A DNA stretch of 6,075 nucleotides from Caldisericaceae bacterium (lineage in GTDB: Bacteria; Caldisericota; Caldisericia; Caldisericales; Caldisericaceae). Shown piece after piece: positions 1 through 6,075 of the stretch. The stretch is taken from NCBI GenBank assembly GCA_026987225.1, contig JALSNB010000386.1, positions 1 to 6,075 of the forward strand, read 5' to 3'. Under the pieces are notes generated by a model. That model ran no database searches and was not told where the DNA came from. It worked only from the letters and a program-made list of their open reading frames with translations. The position numbers were made by a program, and so were the translations under genes. The stretch's first letter is position 1. The number at the start of each line of letters is the position of its first letter.

Positions 1-1261
1 AAAGAAGTACAACATCACCTGGCTTTGCAATTTTCTCAGACAACAATACGGCATCTTTCAAATCGGTTGCGAATACAATATCCGAATATCCCGTTTCAAG
101 TGCGCTGTTTGCAATATCCGCTGCCGTTTCGCCAATCAAAATAAGCTTTCGCACTTTTCCGTTCAACCTCTTTGAAAGTTCGGTAAAATCATTGTTTTTA
201 CTGCTGCCGCCTGCAATAAGCACAATAGGTTCATTAAAAGCTTCCAATGCTTTAATCGTGGAATCGGGAGTCGTCGCTTTGGAATCGTTTACATACAAAA
301 CACCGTTAATTGTTCTCACTTCCTCGAGACGATGCTCCAATCCGGTAAACGTTTCGACTCCTTTTGTCAGCACATCATTTCCTATACCCATTAGTTTTGC
401 GGAAAGAATCGAAGCAAGCGCATTTTGTAAGTTATGTGTGCCTCTTAGTTTTACGGAGTTTATATCCGAAACGTTTTCTTCTTTCCCGTTATCTTTAAAT
501 ACAAACATACCGTCTCTTATAAAAATCCCTCTTTCAACCTCATTATTAAGGCTGAAAAAATACGCTCTGCTTTTAATCTCTTTTTCGAACGAGCGCACGA
601 GCGGATCGTCGTAATTCAAAACGGCAAAGTCTTGATTTGTTTGATTCTCAAAAATTCTTTTTTTGTAGTAAAGATATTCATCCATATTTTTATATCTGTT
701 CAAATGGTCTTCCGAAAAATTCAAAAACACGGCAATATGGGGATGGTAAGTTTCAATTGTTTCGAGTTGAAAGCAACTCGTTTCAAGAACCGCAACATCC
801 GGAGAAGGATTATTAAAAAGCAGTTCGGAGTAAGGTGTCCCCAAATTTCCGCCGACAACCGTATCGAAACTCGAATATTTAAATATATTTCCTGTGAGTG
901 CGGTAGTGGTACTCTTACCGTTAGTTCCAGTAATTGCAACAATCTTCGTGCTCGGTGCATTCCGGAAAGCAAATTCCATTTCTCCTATTATAGGGACGTT
1001 TTTTGCCTTTATCTTTTTGACTATCTCCGAAGAAAGCGAAACCCCGGGTGAAATTACGGCAAGGTCAAATTCGGAAATTCTATCGTAAGAATGTCCGTTT
1101 AATTCGTAATCAATACCGTTTTTCCTAAGGATTTTTACAAATTGTTCAAATTCTTCTCCTCCGGAATTTTCGCTCACAAAAGGCAAAAATCCGTTTTTCT
1201 TTGCAAGAAGTGCAGCATATACTCCGCTTTTTTTGGCACCTATAATAAGGACTTTTTTCAT
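1..1261 (-). CDS. murD: UDP-N-acetylmuramoyl-L-alanine--D-glutamate ligase MurD (3'-truncated by window edge)
   Basis: This cytoplasmic ligase uses ATP to add D-glutamate to UDP-MurNAc-L-Ala, the second amino acid of the peptidoglycan stem. I translated it by hand from ATG 1261: 420 complete codons stay open to base 2, and base 1 begins codon 421. MurD is usually about 450 residues, so roughly 30-40 C-terminal residues and the stop lie off the window; the gene does not look broken. Visible parts are an N-terminal nucleotide-sugar domain (VLIIGAKKSG, residues 4-13; SPGV at 71-74), the ATP P-loop GTNGKSTTT (112-120), ETSCFQLE (160-167), NFSEDH (181-186), the lysine expected to be carbamylated (K200 in YYKKRIF), and C-terminal domain motifs NDSKATTPDS (325-334) and GGSSKNNDF (351-359). 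Oddities are C163, where Ser is usual, and GAKKSG in place of the common GLGxSG. The start is 2 bases after the mraY stop with a strong GGAGGT. Identity is very secure. Confidence 0.97.
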   Translation of the reverse strand, partial: MKKVLIIGAKKSGVYAALLAKKNGFLPFVSENSGGEEFEQFVKILRKNGIDYELNGHSYDRISEFDLAVISPGVSLSSEIVKKIKAKNVPIIGEMEFAFRNAPSTKIVAITGTNGKSTTTALTGNIFKYSSFDTVVGGNLGTPYSELLFNNPSPDVAVLETSCFQLETIETYHPHIAVFLNFSEDHLNRYKNMDEYLYYKKRIFENQTNQDFAVLNYDDPLVRSFEKEIKSRAYFFSLNNEVERGIFIRDGMFVFKDNGKEENVSDINSVKLRGTHNLQNALASILSAKLMGIGNDVLTKGVETFTGLEHRLEEVRTINGVLYVNDSKATTPDSTIKALEAFNEPIVLIAGGSSKNNDFTELSKRLNGKVRKLILIGETAADIANSALETGYSDIVFATDLKDAVLLSEKIAKPGDVVLL

Positions 1262-1263
1262 TT

Positions 1264-2199
1264 TCAAATACCTCCGTTTACTATGATACCCAAAATACAG
1301 GAAAGCACCGTAATTATAAAAAATCTAAAATCAATTTGCGCTTCGCTCCATCCAGAAAGCTCGAAATGATGATGAATCGGCGCCATTTTAAAAATTCTCT
1401 TTCCGTGCGTAATCTTAAAATAAGAAACCTGAAGAATTACGGAAATTGCTTCGATTACAGGAATAACAGCAAAAAAAGCAAGCAATATTTCGCTCTTGCT
1501 GACAAAACTCATAGCGGCTACAACCCCACCCAGAGCAAGTGCTCCGGTATCACCCATAAAAACAGAGGCTTTGGGACTGTTAAACCACAGATACGCAAGC
1601 AGCATTCCGAGCATGACAAATGAAACGTTTTTTATAAGTACGCCGCCGATAATCGCAAAAGATACAAAAATAGGAATGGAAACAATAGTGGATAAGCCGT
1701 CGATACCGTCAGTTAGGTTAAACGCATTTGTTGAGCCCAACATGACGAACAAATAAAGAAAGAAATACCCAGTATTACCTATATTCAAAGAGAAGTTTCC
1801 AATAGAAACGGTTGAAGAAAACAGAGGACGTCCGATAAAATAAAGAACAAATGCAACTGCAAATTGCAGCACAATTTTGCCTCTTGCCGTTAGCCCGAGG
1901 GATCTTTTTTTCGAAACACTCATAAAATCGTCTATAAAACCAATGGCACCATTTAACAAAAAGGAAAGGTATATAAAGATAAATTCCTTATTTGCGAATA
2001 GAGAAACAAAAAACAGGGGAACAATTAAAAAAACAATGCCACCGCCAGTCGGAGTTCCGGATTTTGCAAAATGAGATTTCGGGCCCTCCTCTCTTATGTG
2101 TTGAGTGATTTTATCTTCTTTTAAAAGCGGAATCGCAATAAAGAAAAATATAAAAGACAGAAAAAATGCGATTATCAAATATAATAAATTTACCCTCAT
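1264..2199 (-). CDS. mraY: Phospho-N-acetylmuramoyl-pentapeptide-transferase MraY
   Basis: This integral membrane enzyme transfers phospho-MurNAc-pentapeptide from UDP to undecaprenyl phosphate, giving lipid I, the first membrane step of peptidoglycan synthesis. It has 311 residues, at the short end for MraY (about 320-360) but with all family landmarks. The N-terminal membrane helix spans about 5-25. It is followed by the MraY signature IREEGPKSHFAKSGTPTGGG (35-54), the Asp pair D90-D91 in GFIDDF, NLTDGIDG with N161, D164 and D167, FMGDTG with D217, and the cytoplasmic histidine motif PIHHHFE (274-280, H276-278), then GWSEAQIDFRF (283-293) and a final helix. About ten hydrophobic segments can be counted, as in the family. 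The start codon overlaps the murF stop by 4 bases (ATGA), and the stop is 2 bases before murD. The missing residues relative to long members are probably loop and terminal extensions, since no catalytic motif is absent. Identity is essentially certain. Confidence 0.98.
   Translation of the reverse strand: MRVNLLYLIIAFFLSFIFFFIAIPLLKEDKITQHIREEGPKSHFAKSGTPTGGGIVFLIVPLFFVSLFANKEFIFIYLSFLLNGAIGFIDDFMSVSKKRSLGLTARGKIVLQFAVAFVLYFIGRPLFSSTVSIGNFSLNIGNTGYFFLYLFVMLGSTNAFNLTDGIDGLSTIVSIPIFVSFAIIGGVLIKNVSFVMLGMLLAYLWFNSPKASVFMGDTGALALGGVVAAMSFVSKSEILLAFFAVIPVIEAISVILQVSYFKITHGKRIFKMAPIHHHFELSGWSEAQIDFRFFIITVLSCILGIIVNGGI
1270..1275 (-). promoter_or_regulatory. Shine-Dalgarno of murD inside the mraY 3' end
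   Basis: GGAGGT on the minus strand is a near-perfect match to the anti-SD sequence and lies 8 bases before the murD ATG. It overlaps the last sense codons of mraY (Asn-Gly-Gly-Ile), whose TGA is at 1266-1264. Ribosomes finishing mraY would clear or re-use this site, which suggests translational coupling. It also supports ATG 1261 as the murD start. Confidence 0.85.
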
Positions 2200-3578
2200 T
2201 CTTTAAACCTCTCTTTTAAAATTTTCACGCATTGCTCCATTTCCATACCTCTTGAGCCCTTAACAAATATAACAGAAAATGGCGGTATGGCAATTTCATT
2301 CTTCAGGAAATCGCAAAGATCTTCTTTTTTTGGGAAATAAAACGCATTTTTTACGCCTCTTTTATAAGTTTCTTCTATCGTGAATTTCGAATATCTTCCG
2401 ACTGCAAGAACAAAATCAGGCTTGAAATACGCGATAATTTTTCCAATTTTTCCATGCGCTTCTTCCGAATATTCACCGAGCTCAAGCATATCACCCAAAA
2501 TGATAAATAACGGATATTGGTGCTCTTTAAATCTGCTTAAAGAATATTCCAGAGAAAGCGGATTGGAATTGTACGTTTCATCAATAAGCAATCTGTTTTT
2601 CGAAAGCTTTGTTTCTCCTCCGCGCCCGTTTAGCGGGCGAAAACGAGAAAGAACATTTAACGCTTCCTTTGTATCAATGCCCAAACTATTTGCAACGGAA
2701 ACAGCTGCAAGCACGTCGTATGCGAAATTAACCCCGGAAAAAGGGAAATTTGCCGTATAAACATTTGTGCCATTTTTAATTTCAAGCTCCATACCGCTTA
2801 CCAATATCTTTTTAATTCTTGCGGATACATCGTTTTTGGAACTCAACCCGAAAAATAGCGGTTTCTTTTTTAAATTCAAGGCAAGCTCTACGAAATTTTT
2901 ATCATCACCGTTTAAAAATACCAAGCCGCCTTTGGAATTTACAAAAACTGCGAGTTTGAATTTTTCCTTTGCTACGTTCTCCACACTTTTCAAAAATTCC
3001 GTATGCGATACGGTTGCATTGAGTAGCAGCGCAATATCCGGGTTCACAATTCTATTTAGGATATCCATGTCTCCTAACTTTTGGACACCCATTTCCACAA
3101 TGCAAAAATCCGTTTTTAACCTTTCCGCATTGAGAAAGAAAAGTGGCAAAGAGAGCTCCGTATTGGCATTACCTTCTGTTTTATAAATCGCAAAGTGTGT
3201 TTCGAGCACTTCGGAAAGCATCTCTTTTGTCGTGGTTTTACCGGCACTTCCGCTAACCCCGATAATACGGCCGTTCAACTTGTTCCTTGCGTATCTTCCC
3301 AATTTAATTAACGCACCTTTTACGGAGTTTGTTTTAATAGTCAAAAAATCGTCTGCAAAAAACGAAATGTCTTCTTCGACTACGGCACCTGCCGCACCGT
3401 TTTCATACGCATTTTTCACAAATAAATGCCCGTCCGTTTTTTCTCCTTTAAGTGCAAAAAACAACCCTCCTTTACTTATTTTTCTGCTATCTAACGCAAA
3501 GTTAGAAAAGGATGCGATTTTCACACCATTCCATTTACCTTTTACAACTGAAAGCAGTTCTTCAAGTGTTATTCTCAT
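2196..3578 (-). CDS. murF: UDP-N-acetylmuramoyl-tripeptide--D-alanyl-D-alanine ligase MurF
   Basis: This cytoplasmic ATP-dependent ligase adds the D-Ala-D-Ala dipeptide to the UDP-MurNAc-tripeptide made by MurE, completing the pentapeptide used by MraY next door. Its 460 residues are the normal MurF length. The N-terminal substrate-binding domain (about 1-103) contains LDSRKISKGGLFFALKG (29-45). The central ATPase domain has P-loop GSAGKTTT (110-117), EGNANTELSLP (135-145), VEMG (161-164), NATVSHTEF (187-195) and the presumed carbamylated lysine K206 in VAKEKF. The C-terminal domain has FRPLNGRG (313-320), LIDETYNSNP (331-340), LGDMLELG (361-368) and VKGSR (439-443). These last motifs separate MurF from MurC, MurD and MurE. 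Small departures are SAG in the P-loop, where SNG or SSG is common, and IDETYNSNP for the usual IDDxYNANP. The start overlaps the end of murE by 17 bp, and a well-spaced GGGAG supports ATG 3578. The stop overlaps mraY. Confidence 0.97.
   Translation of the reverse strand: MRITLEELLSVVKGKWNGVKIASFSNFALDSRKISKGGLFFALKGEKTDGHLFVKNAYENGAAGAVVEEDISFFADDFLTIKTNSVKGALIKLGRYARNKLNGRIIGVSGSAGKTTTKEMLSEVLETHFAIYKTEGNANTELSLPLFFLNAERLKTDFCIVEMGVQKLGDMDILNRIVNPDIALLLNATVSHTEFLKSVENVAKEKFKLAVFVNSKGGLVFLNGDDKNFVELALNLKKKPLFFGLSSKNDVSARIKKILVSGMELEIKNGTNVYTANFPFSGVNFAYDVLAAVSVANSLGIDTKEALNVLSRFRPLNGRGGETKLSKNRLLIDETYNSNPLSLEYSLSRFKEHQYPLFIILGDMLELGEYSEEAHGKIGKIIAYFKPDFVLAVGRYSKFTIEETYKRGVKNAFYFPKKEDLCDFLKNEIAIPPFSVIFVKGSRGMEMEQCVKILKERFKE
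2208..2214 (-). promoter_or_regulatory. Shine-Dalgarno of mraY inside the murF 3' end
   Basis: AGAGAGG on the minus strand ends 8 bases before the mraY ATG at 2199 and lies within the last codons of murF. With the ATGA stop/start overlap it supports stop-restart coupling, and this start for mraY. Confidence 0.7.
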
Positions 3579-5016
3579 TCAAAATCTCCCTTACATATTC
3601 TTCATCACTTTTTACAATAGTCTTATCTTTAAAATGAATTTCTCTTTCTTCTCCCCTGCCCAAAATGGCAAGCACATCACCGGGTTGCATAATTGAAACA
3701 GCATATTTAATTGCTTCAAACCGATCCTTTATAACAACCGTATTACTACCGCATTCTTCAAGCACGTCGGAAATAATTTTGTCCGCATCGTCACCCCGAG
3801 GATCATCGGTTGTCAAAATAAAAGTATCGCTCATTGAAGACGATATTTCACCGATTTTACGACGTTTTTCCCCTGTTGACCATCCCACGGCACCGGCAAC
3901 CGTTATAAGCCTACCGGTTTTTATCTTGTTTGCATATTTTAGAACAGCCGAAATTTCATACGGATTATGGGCAAAATCAATGATAATTAACCCGTTATTT
4001 ACATGTAAAATATGCATTCTCCCCGGCACTTTGGGAATTTGAGAAGCAAATGCCTTAACAGAGTTCATATCTAATCCCTCCTCCAGAGAGAAAGCGGTAA
4101 GTGCAAGAAAATTATATACGTTGAACTCTCCGGCTGCTTTCAAAAATAAAGAATATGCCGCATTTCCATACAAAATATCCAAATTTGTTCCAGCCTCGCT
4201 CGTGTTTTTTACACGTGCCATATAATCCGCGTTATTCTTCATACCGTATGTCTTAAAATTTTCGCTAACAGTATAAAATATGTCAGCAAATTTTGAATCC
4301 GCATTGAGAATCGACGGAACACTGCCGCTGAAAAAATGCAATTTACAGTTGAGGTAATTTTCAAAACTTCCGTGCACGTCCAAGTGATCGATATCAATGT
4401 TAGTAAGGATTTTTTTGTAAAACGAAATGCCGCTTATTCTCTTGAATAGAATAGCCGAAGAAGAAACCTCTATAAATGCATACTTAACATTGTTTTTTAT
4501 CATTTCGCTCAGGGATTTGTTCAGATAGAACGCATCCGGAGTAGTGGGAGGAAAACGCTCCTTAAATTTTAAAGAGTTTCCCGTATCTTCACCGATAGTT
4601 CCTAAAAAAGCAGCCTTTTCACCGATTTGATTAAAAAACGAATACAGAAGAAAAGCAGTTGTGGTTTTTCCGGATGTCCCGCTGATACCCACTACTTTTA
4701 TTTTTTTAGACGGAAACCCGAAAAAAGCAGCCGAAATTCGCGCATAGGCATCTCTCGAATCAGGAACAACTATGAGAAGAACATTCTTCGGAACAGAAAC
4801 GACTTTTTCGGAAACAATAACGGTTGCACCGCTAACAATTGCATCGTTTATCTTGGTATGAGAATCGAATTTTGTCCCTTTGATTGCAACAAAAAGATCC
4901 GCAGGATGCACGTTGCGAGAATCGATTTCAATACGGTTAAAACTTGTTTCCGGATTTCCGATATATTCAAATTCGGGATAAATTCTTCTTAGCTCAATGC
5001 CTTTCACTTTTAGCAT
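3562..5016 (-). CDS. murE: UDP-N-acetylmuramoyl-L-alanyl-D-glutamate ligase MurE (third residue uncertain: meso-DAP or lysine)
   Basis: This cytoplasmic ATP-dependent ligase adds the third stem residue (meso-diaminopimelate, lysine or another diamino acid) to UDP-MurNAc-L-Ala-D-Glu. It has 484 residues, the usual MurE length. The N-terminal UDP-substrate domain has IEIDSRNVHPADLFVAIKG (29-47). The ATPase domain has P-loop GTSGKTTT (113-120), TTPDAF (158-163), EVSSSA (183-188), NIDIDHLDVHG (206-216) and presumed carbamylated lysine K225. The C-terminal domain has PGRM (331-334), DFAHNP (347-352), TTDDPRGDD (402-410) and GRGEE (453-457). Departures from textbook MurE are Ser187 where EVSSHA has His, DDPR for DNPR, GRGEE for GKGHE, and GAVGWSTGEKRR (375-386) where GGDRDxGKR is common. 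It sits between the PBP gene and murF, exactly where dcw clusters place murE. ATG 5016 has no spaced SD; GTG 5007 (codon 4) has GGGGG 9 bases upstream and may be the true start. The longer form is listed. The family is secure; the substrate is not. Confidence 0.94.
   Translation of the reverse strand: MLKVKGIELRRIYPEFEYIGNPETSFNRIEIDSRNVHPADLFVAIKGTKFDSHTKINDAIVSGATVIVSEKVVSVPKNVLLIVVPDSRDAYARISAAFFGFPSKKIKVVGISGTSGKTTTAFLLYSFFNQIGEKAAFLGTIGEDTGNSLKFKERFPPTTPDAFYLNKSLSEMIKNNVKYAFIEVSSSAILFKRISGISFYKKILTNIDIDHLDVHGSFENYLNCKLHFFSGSVPSILNADSKFADIFYTVSENFKTYGMKNNADYMARVKNTSEAGTNLDILYGNAAYSLFLKAAGEFNVYNFLALTAFSLEEGLDMNSVKAFASQIPKVPGRMHILHVNNGLIIIDFAHNPYEISAVLKYANKIKTGRLITVAGAVGWSTGEKRRKIGEISSSMSDTFILTTDDPRGDDADKIISDVLEECGSNTVVIKDRFEAIKYAVSIMQPGDVLAILGRGEEREIHFKDKTIVKSDEEYVREILNENNT
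3586..3590 (-). promoter_or_regulatory. Shine-Dalgarno of murF inside the murE 3' end
   Basis: GGGAG (in AAGGGAGA) on the minus strand sits 7 bases before the murF ATG at 3578 and upstream of the murE stop at 3564-3562. It supports the 17-bp murE/murF overlap as the real arrangement rather than a later murF start. Confidence 0.7.
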
Positions 5017-6075
5017 CCCCCGGAATTTTTAGGTATTTTACAAGATAAGTTGCAATTTTTTGAAAAAGCGGAGCGGCAACGTATAAAGAGTAAGTGGGTT
5101 TTTCGGTTTCATCGATTACCGTGAGAATCACAACTTTAGGATTATCTGCAGGGAGTATCCCGCAAAAGCTGTAAATAAGTTTGGTATTCGAATAACCACC
5201 CTTTGCATTAGGTTTCTGTGCGGTACCGGTTTTCCCCGCTACGGTATAACCTTTCACTTCGGCCTGAGGCACGCCCTTATCCGTAACCACGGCCTTTAAC
5301 GCGTGCATCACTTCAGAGGCAACTTTGGGAGAAATAACTATTTTCCTTACCTTCGGAGCATTATAATAAACAACAGTACCGTCGCTATTCTTAATTTCTT
5401 TCAGTATAAACGGTTTCATCTCAACTCCTCTATTTGCTATCGCGCAAAAAGCATCGATAAGCTGGATAGGAGTAACGGCAATACCCTGTCCGTAAGACAT
5501 CGTTGCAACTTCCACATCGCCTATGTGAGAGGCTTCCGGCAGAATACCTTTTTCCTCACCAGGTAAGCCTATGCCGGTGTATTCTCCGAAGCCGAACCTT
5601 TTAAAATAGCGCAAGAGCTCCGTCTTACCAAGCTTAAGTCCGATTTTCATAAAAGCGATATCACACGAATTCCGCATAATCGTATCAAGACCGTGTTCTT
5701 CACCGTGTTTTCTCCAACAGTGTAATACCCTGTCTTTAACTCTGAAAGAGCCTCCGCAATAAAAAGAATCGTCCGTATGAAGAGTGCCTTGCTGCAAAGC
5801 TGCCGCGGCAATAATCGGTTTGAGAACGGATCCCGGTTCGTAGTTAAACTGAATCGCCCTGTTCATCGAATTGTTACTATTTACGGAAGTAATTTTGTTA
5901 GGATCAAAGTCAGGATATGATGCCATTGCAAGCACCTCACCGGTATGCGGATTCATAACAATTACGGTGCCGGACTTTGCCTTATTTTTTATAACGGCTT
6001 CTTTAAGGTATTTCTCAACCATGTATTGGATATTTTTATCTATCGTAAGCTGAACGGTATCACCCTTACGCGGCT
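4994..6075 (-). CDS. ftsI: Class B penicillin-binding protein, FtsI/PBP3 type, transpeptidase domain (5'-truncated by window edge)
   Basis: This membrane-anchored, extracytoplasmic D,D-transpeptidase cross-links stem peptides; in this position it is normally the septal enzyme working with FtsW. The frame is open to the right edge. Seventeen codons precede Met 6022 and encode GDTVQLTIDKNIQ, a conserved class B PBP stretch, so Met 6022 is internal. The membrane anchor and pedestal domain, about 200 or more residues, lie off the window. Numbering from Met 6022, the catalytic tetrad is SVLK (65-68; Ser codon 5830-5828) within EPGSVLKP, the second motif is SCD (119-121), and the third is KTGTAQ (264-269; Lys codon 5233-5231). 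Other class B landmarks are NPHTGEVLAMASYPDFDPN (24-42), MSYGQGIAVTPIQL (175-188) and the ADNPK segment (292-296). The third residue of motif 2 is Asp where FtsI proteins usually have Asn. C89 and C102 flank a GGSF loop. The C-terminus ends soon after the domain, without PASTA repeats. The FtsI assignment rests on gene order and motifs; another class B PBP (SpoVD-like) is possible. Confidence 0.91.
   Translation of the reverse strand, partial: PRKGDTVQLTIDKNIQYMVEKYLKEAVIKNKAKSGTVIVMNPHTGEVLAMASYPDFDPNKITSVNSNNSMNRAIQFNYEPGSVLKPIIAAAALQQGTLHTDDSFYCGGSFRVKDRVLHCWRKHGEEHGLDTIMRNSCDIAFMKIGLKLGKTELLRYFKRFGFGEYTGIGLPGEEKGILPEASHIGDVEVATMSYGQGIAVTPIQLIDAFCAIANRGVEMKPFILKEIKNSDGTVVYYNAPKVRKIVISPKVASEVMHALKAVVTDKGVPQAEVKGYTVAGKTGTAQKPNAKGGYSNTKLIYSFCGILPADNPKVVILTVIDETEKPTYSLYVAAPLFQKIATYLVKYLKIPGDAKSERH
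5017..5021 (-). promoter_or_regulatory. Candidate murE ribosome binding site favouring a GTG start at 5007
   Basis: GGGGG on the minus strand can pair with the anti-SD core CCUCC using one G-U wobble. It directly abuts the ATG at 5016, too close to serve it, but lies 9 bases before the in-frame GTG at 5007-5005. A GTG start would give a protein beginning (M)KGIELRRI, resembling the short MK- start of many MurE proteins, and would reduce the overlap with the upstream PBP gene from 23 to 14 bp. Which start is used is inference. Confidence 0.5.

Larger units (their letters stand above)
1262..5016 (-). other. Overlapping gene block murE-murF-mraY-murD (operon segment)
   Basis: The visible junctions are PBP/murE (23-bp overlap, or 14 bp from the GTG), murE/murF (17-bp overlap), murF/mraY (4-bp ATGA overlap) and mraY/murD (2-base gap). 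There is no room for an internal promoter or intergenic terminator, and I see no stem-loop followed by a T run at a junction. The genes must therefore be co-transcribed from a promoter beyond the right edge, unless a promoter lies inside a coding region. Equal dosage of the three ligases and MraY through coupled translation is inferred. Confidence 0.85.

Noticed and set aside
1..1. Absence of a murD stop codon, read as a possible broken gene
   Set aside because: The frame runs cleanly off the window about 30-40 residues short of the normal MurD length, as expected from an arbitrary window edge.
192..614. Plus-strand open frame of 140 codons opposite murD
   Set aside because: It lies wholly antisense to a fully supported MurD reading frame with conserved motifs. 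Its Ser/Pro/Phe-rich translation resembles no family and no RBS was evident.
721..972. Minus-strand frame of 83 codons in another phase of murD
   Set aside because: It is a shadow inside murD on the same strand; the murD frame carries the P-loop and catalytic residues across this exact interval.
2615..2621. GGAGGAG Shine-Dalgarno-like sequence inside murF
   Set aside because: It encodes the Gly-Gly-Glu after RPLNGR. No ATG or GTG in any useful frame follows at SD spacing, and no separate product is supported.
2623..2639. GC-rich inverted repeat (6-bp stem CGCCCG, 5-base loop) in an AT-rich gene
   Set aside because: It falls on codons for the conserved MurF motif RPLNGRG and has no following T run, so the symmetry is best explained by coding constraint rather than a terminator.
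3232..3696. Plus-strand open frame of 154 codons opposite murF/murE, the longest antisense frame
   Set aside because: It is antisense to the murF N-terminus and the murE C-terminus, has a low-complexity hydrophobic/Ser-rich translation, and has no independent support. Other plus-strand frames in the window were dropped for the same reason.
6020..6022. ATG as a possible start of the PBP gene
   Set aside because: The frame stays open upstream to the window edge and encodes the conserved LTIDKNIQ stretch, so this Met is internal. A PBP starting here would also lack its membrane anchor.

Overview
The window is an uninterrupted piece of a bacterial division and cell wall (dcw) cluster. All real genes lie on the minus strand. 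In transcription order (right to left) they are ftsI-type PBP (5' end off the window), murE, murF, mraY and murD (3' end off the window). This is the classical dcw order, so ftsW, murG and murC would be expected beyond the left edge and mraW/ftsL-type genes beyond the right edge. That last statement is inference from other genomes.

Layout: 6075-4994 is the transpeptidase half of a class B penicillin-binding protein. 5016-3562 is MurE, which adds the third stem-peptide residue. 3578-2196 is MurF, which adds D-Ala-D-Ala. 2199-1264 is MraY, the membrane enzyme that makes lipid I. 1261-1 is MurD, which adds D-Glu. No intergenic space exceeds 2 bases. The junctions are overlaps of 23 bp (or 14 bp if murE starts at its GTG), 17 bp and 4 bp, and then a 2-base gap. 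Each downstream Shine-Dalgarno sequence lies inside the preceding gene, so the block looks like one translationally coupled mRNA with no internal promoter or terminator that I can see.

Together the genes cover stem-peptide assembly on UDP-MurNAc (MurD, then MurE, then MurF), transfer of the finished precursor to the lipid carrier (MraY), and septal cross-linking of the polymer (the PBP). MurC, which precedes MurD in the pathway, is not in the window.

The organism is a bacterium with peptidoglycan, an AT-rich genome with A/T-rich third positions, and ordinary Shine-Dalgarno initiation. MurE carries DDPR where meso-DAP enzymes usually have DNPR. I recall this variant from Thermotoga maritima MurE, which adds lysine. 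Together with the compact proteins it weakly suggests a deep-branching anaerobe or thermophile-related lineage (Thermotogota or Caldisericota-like), but I cannot name the taxon. I see no mobile element, RNA gene, CRISPR array or new system. The points of most interest are the divergent MurE active-site motifs and the MurE start site.
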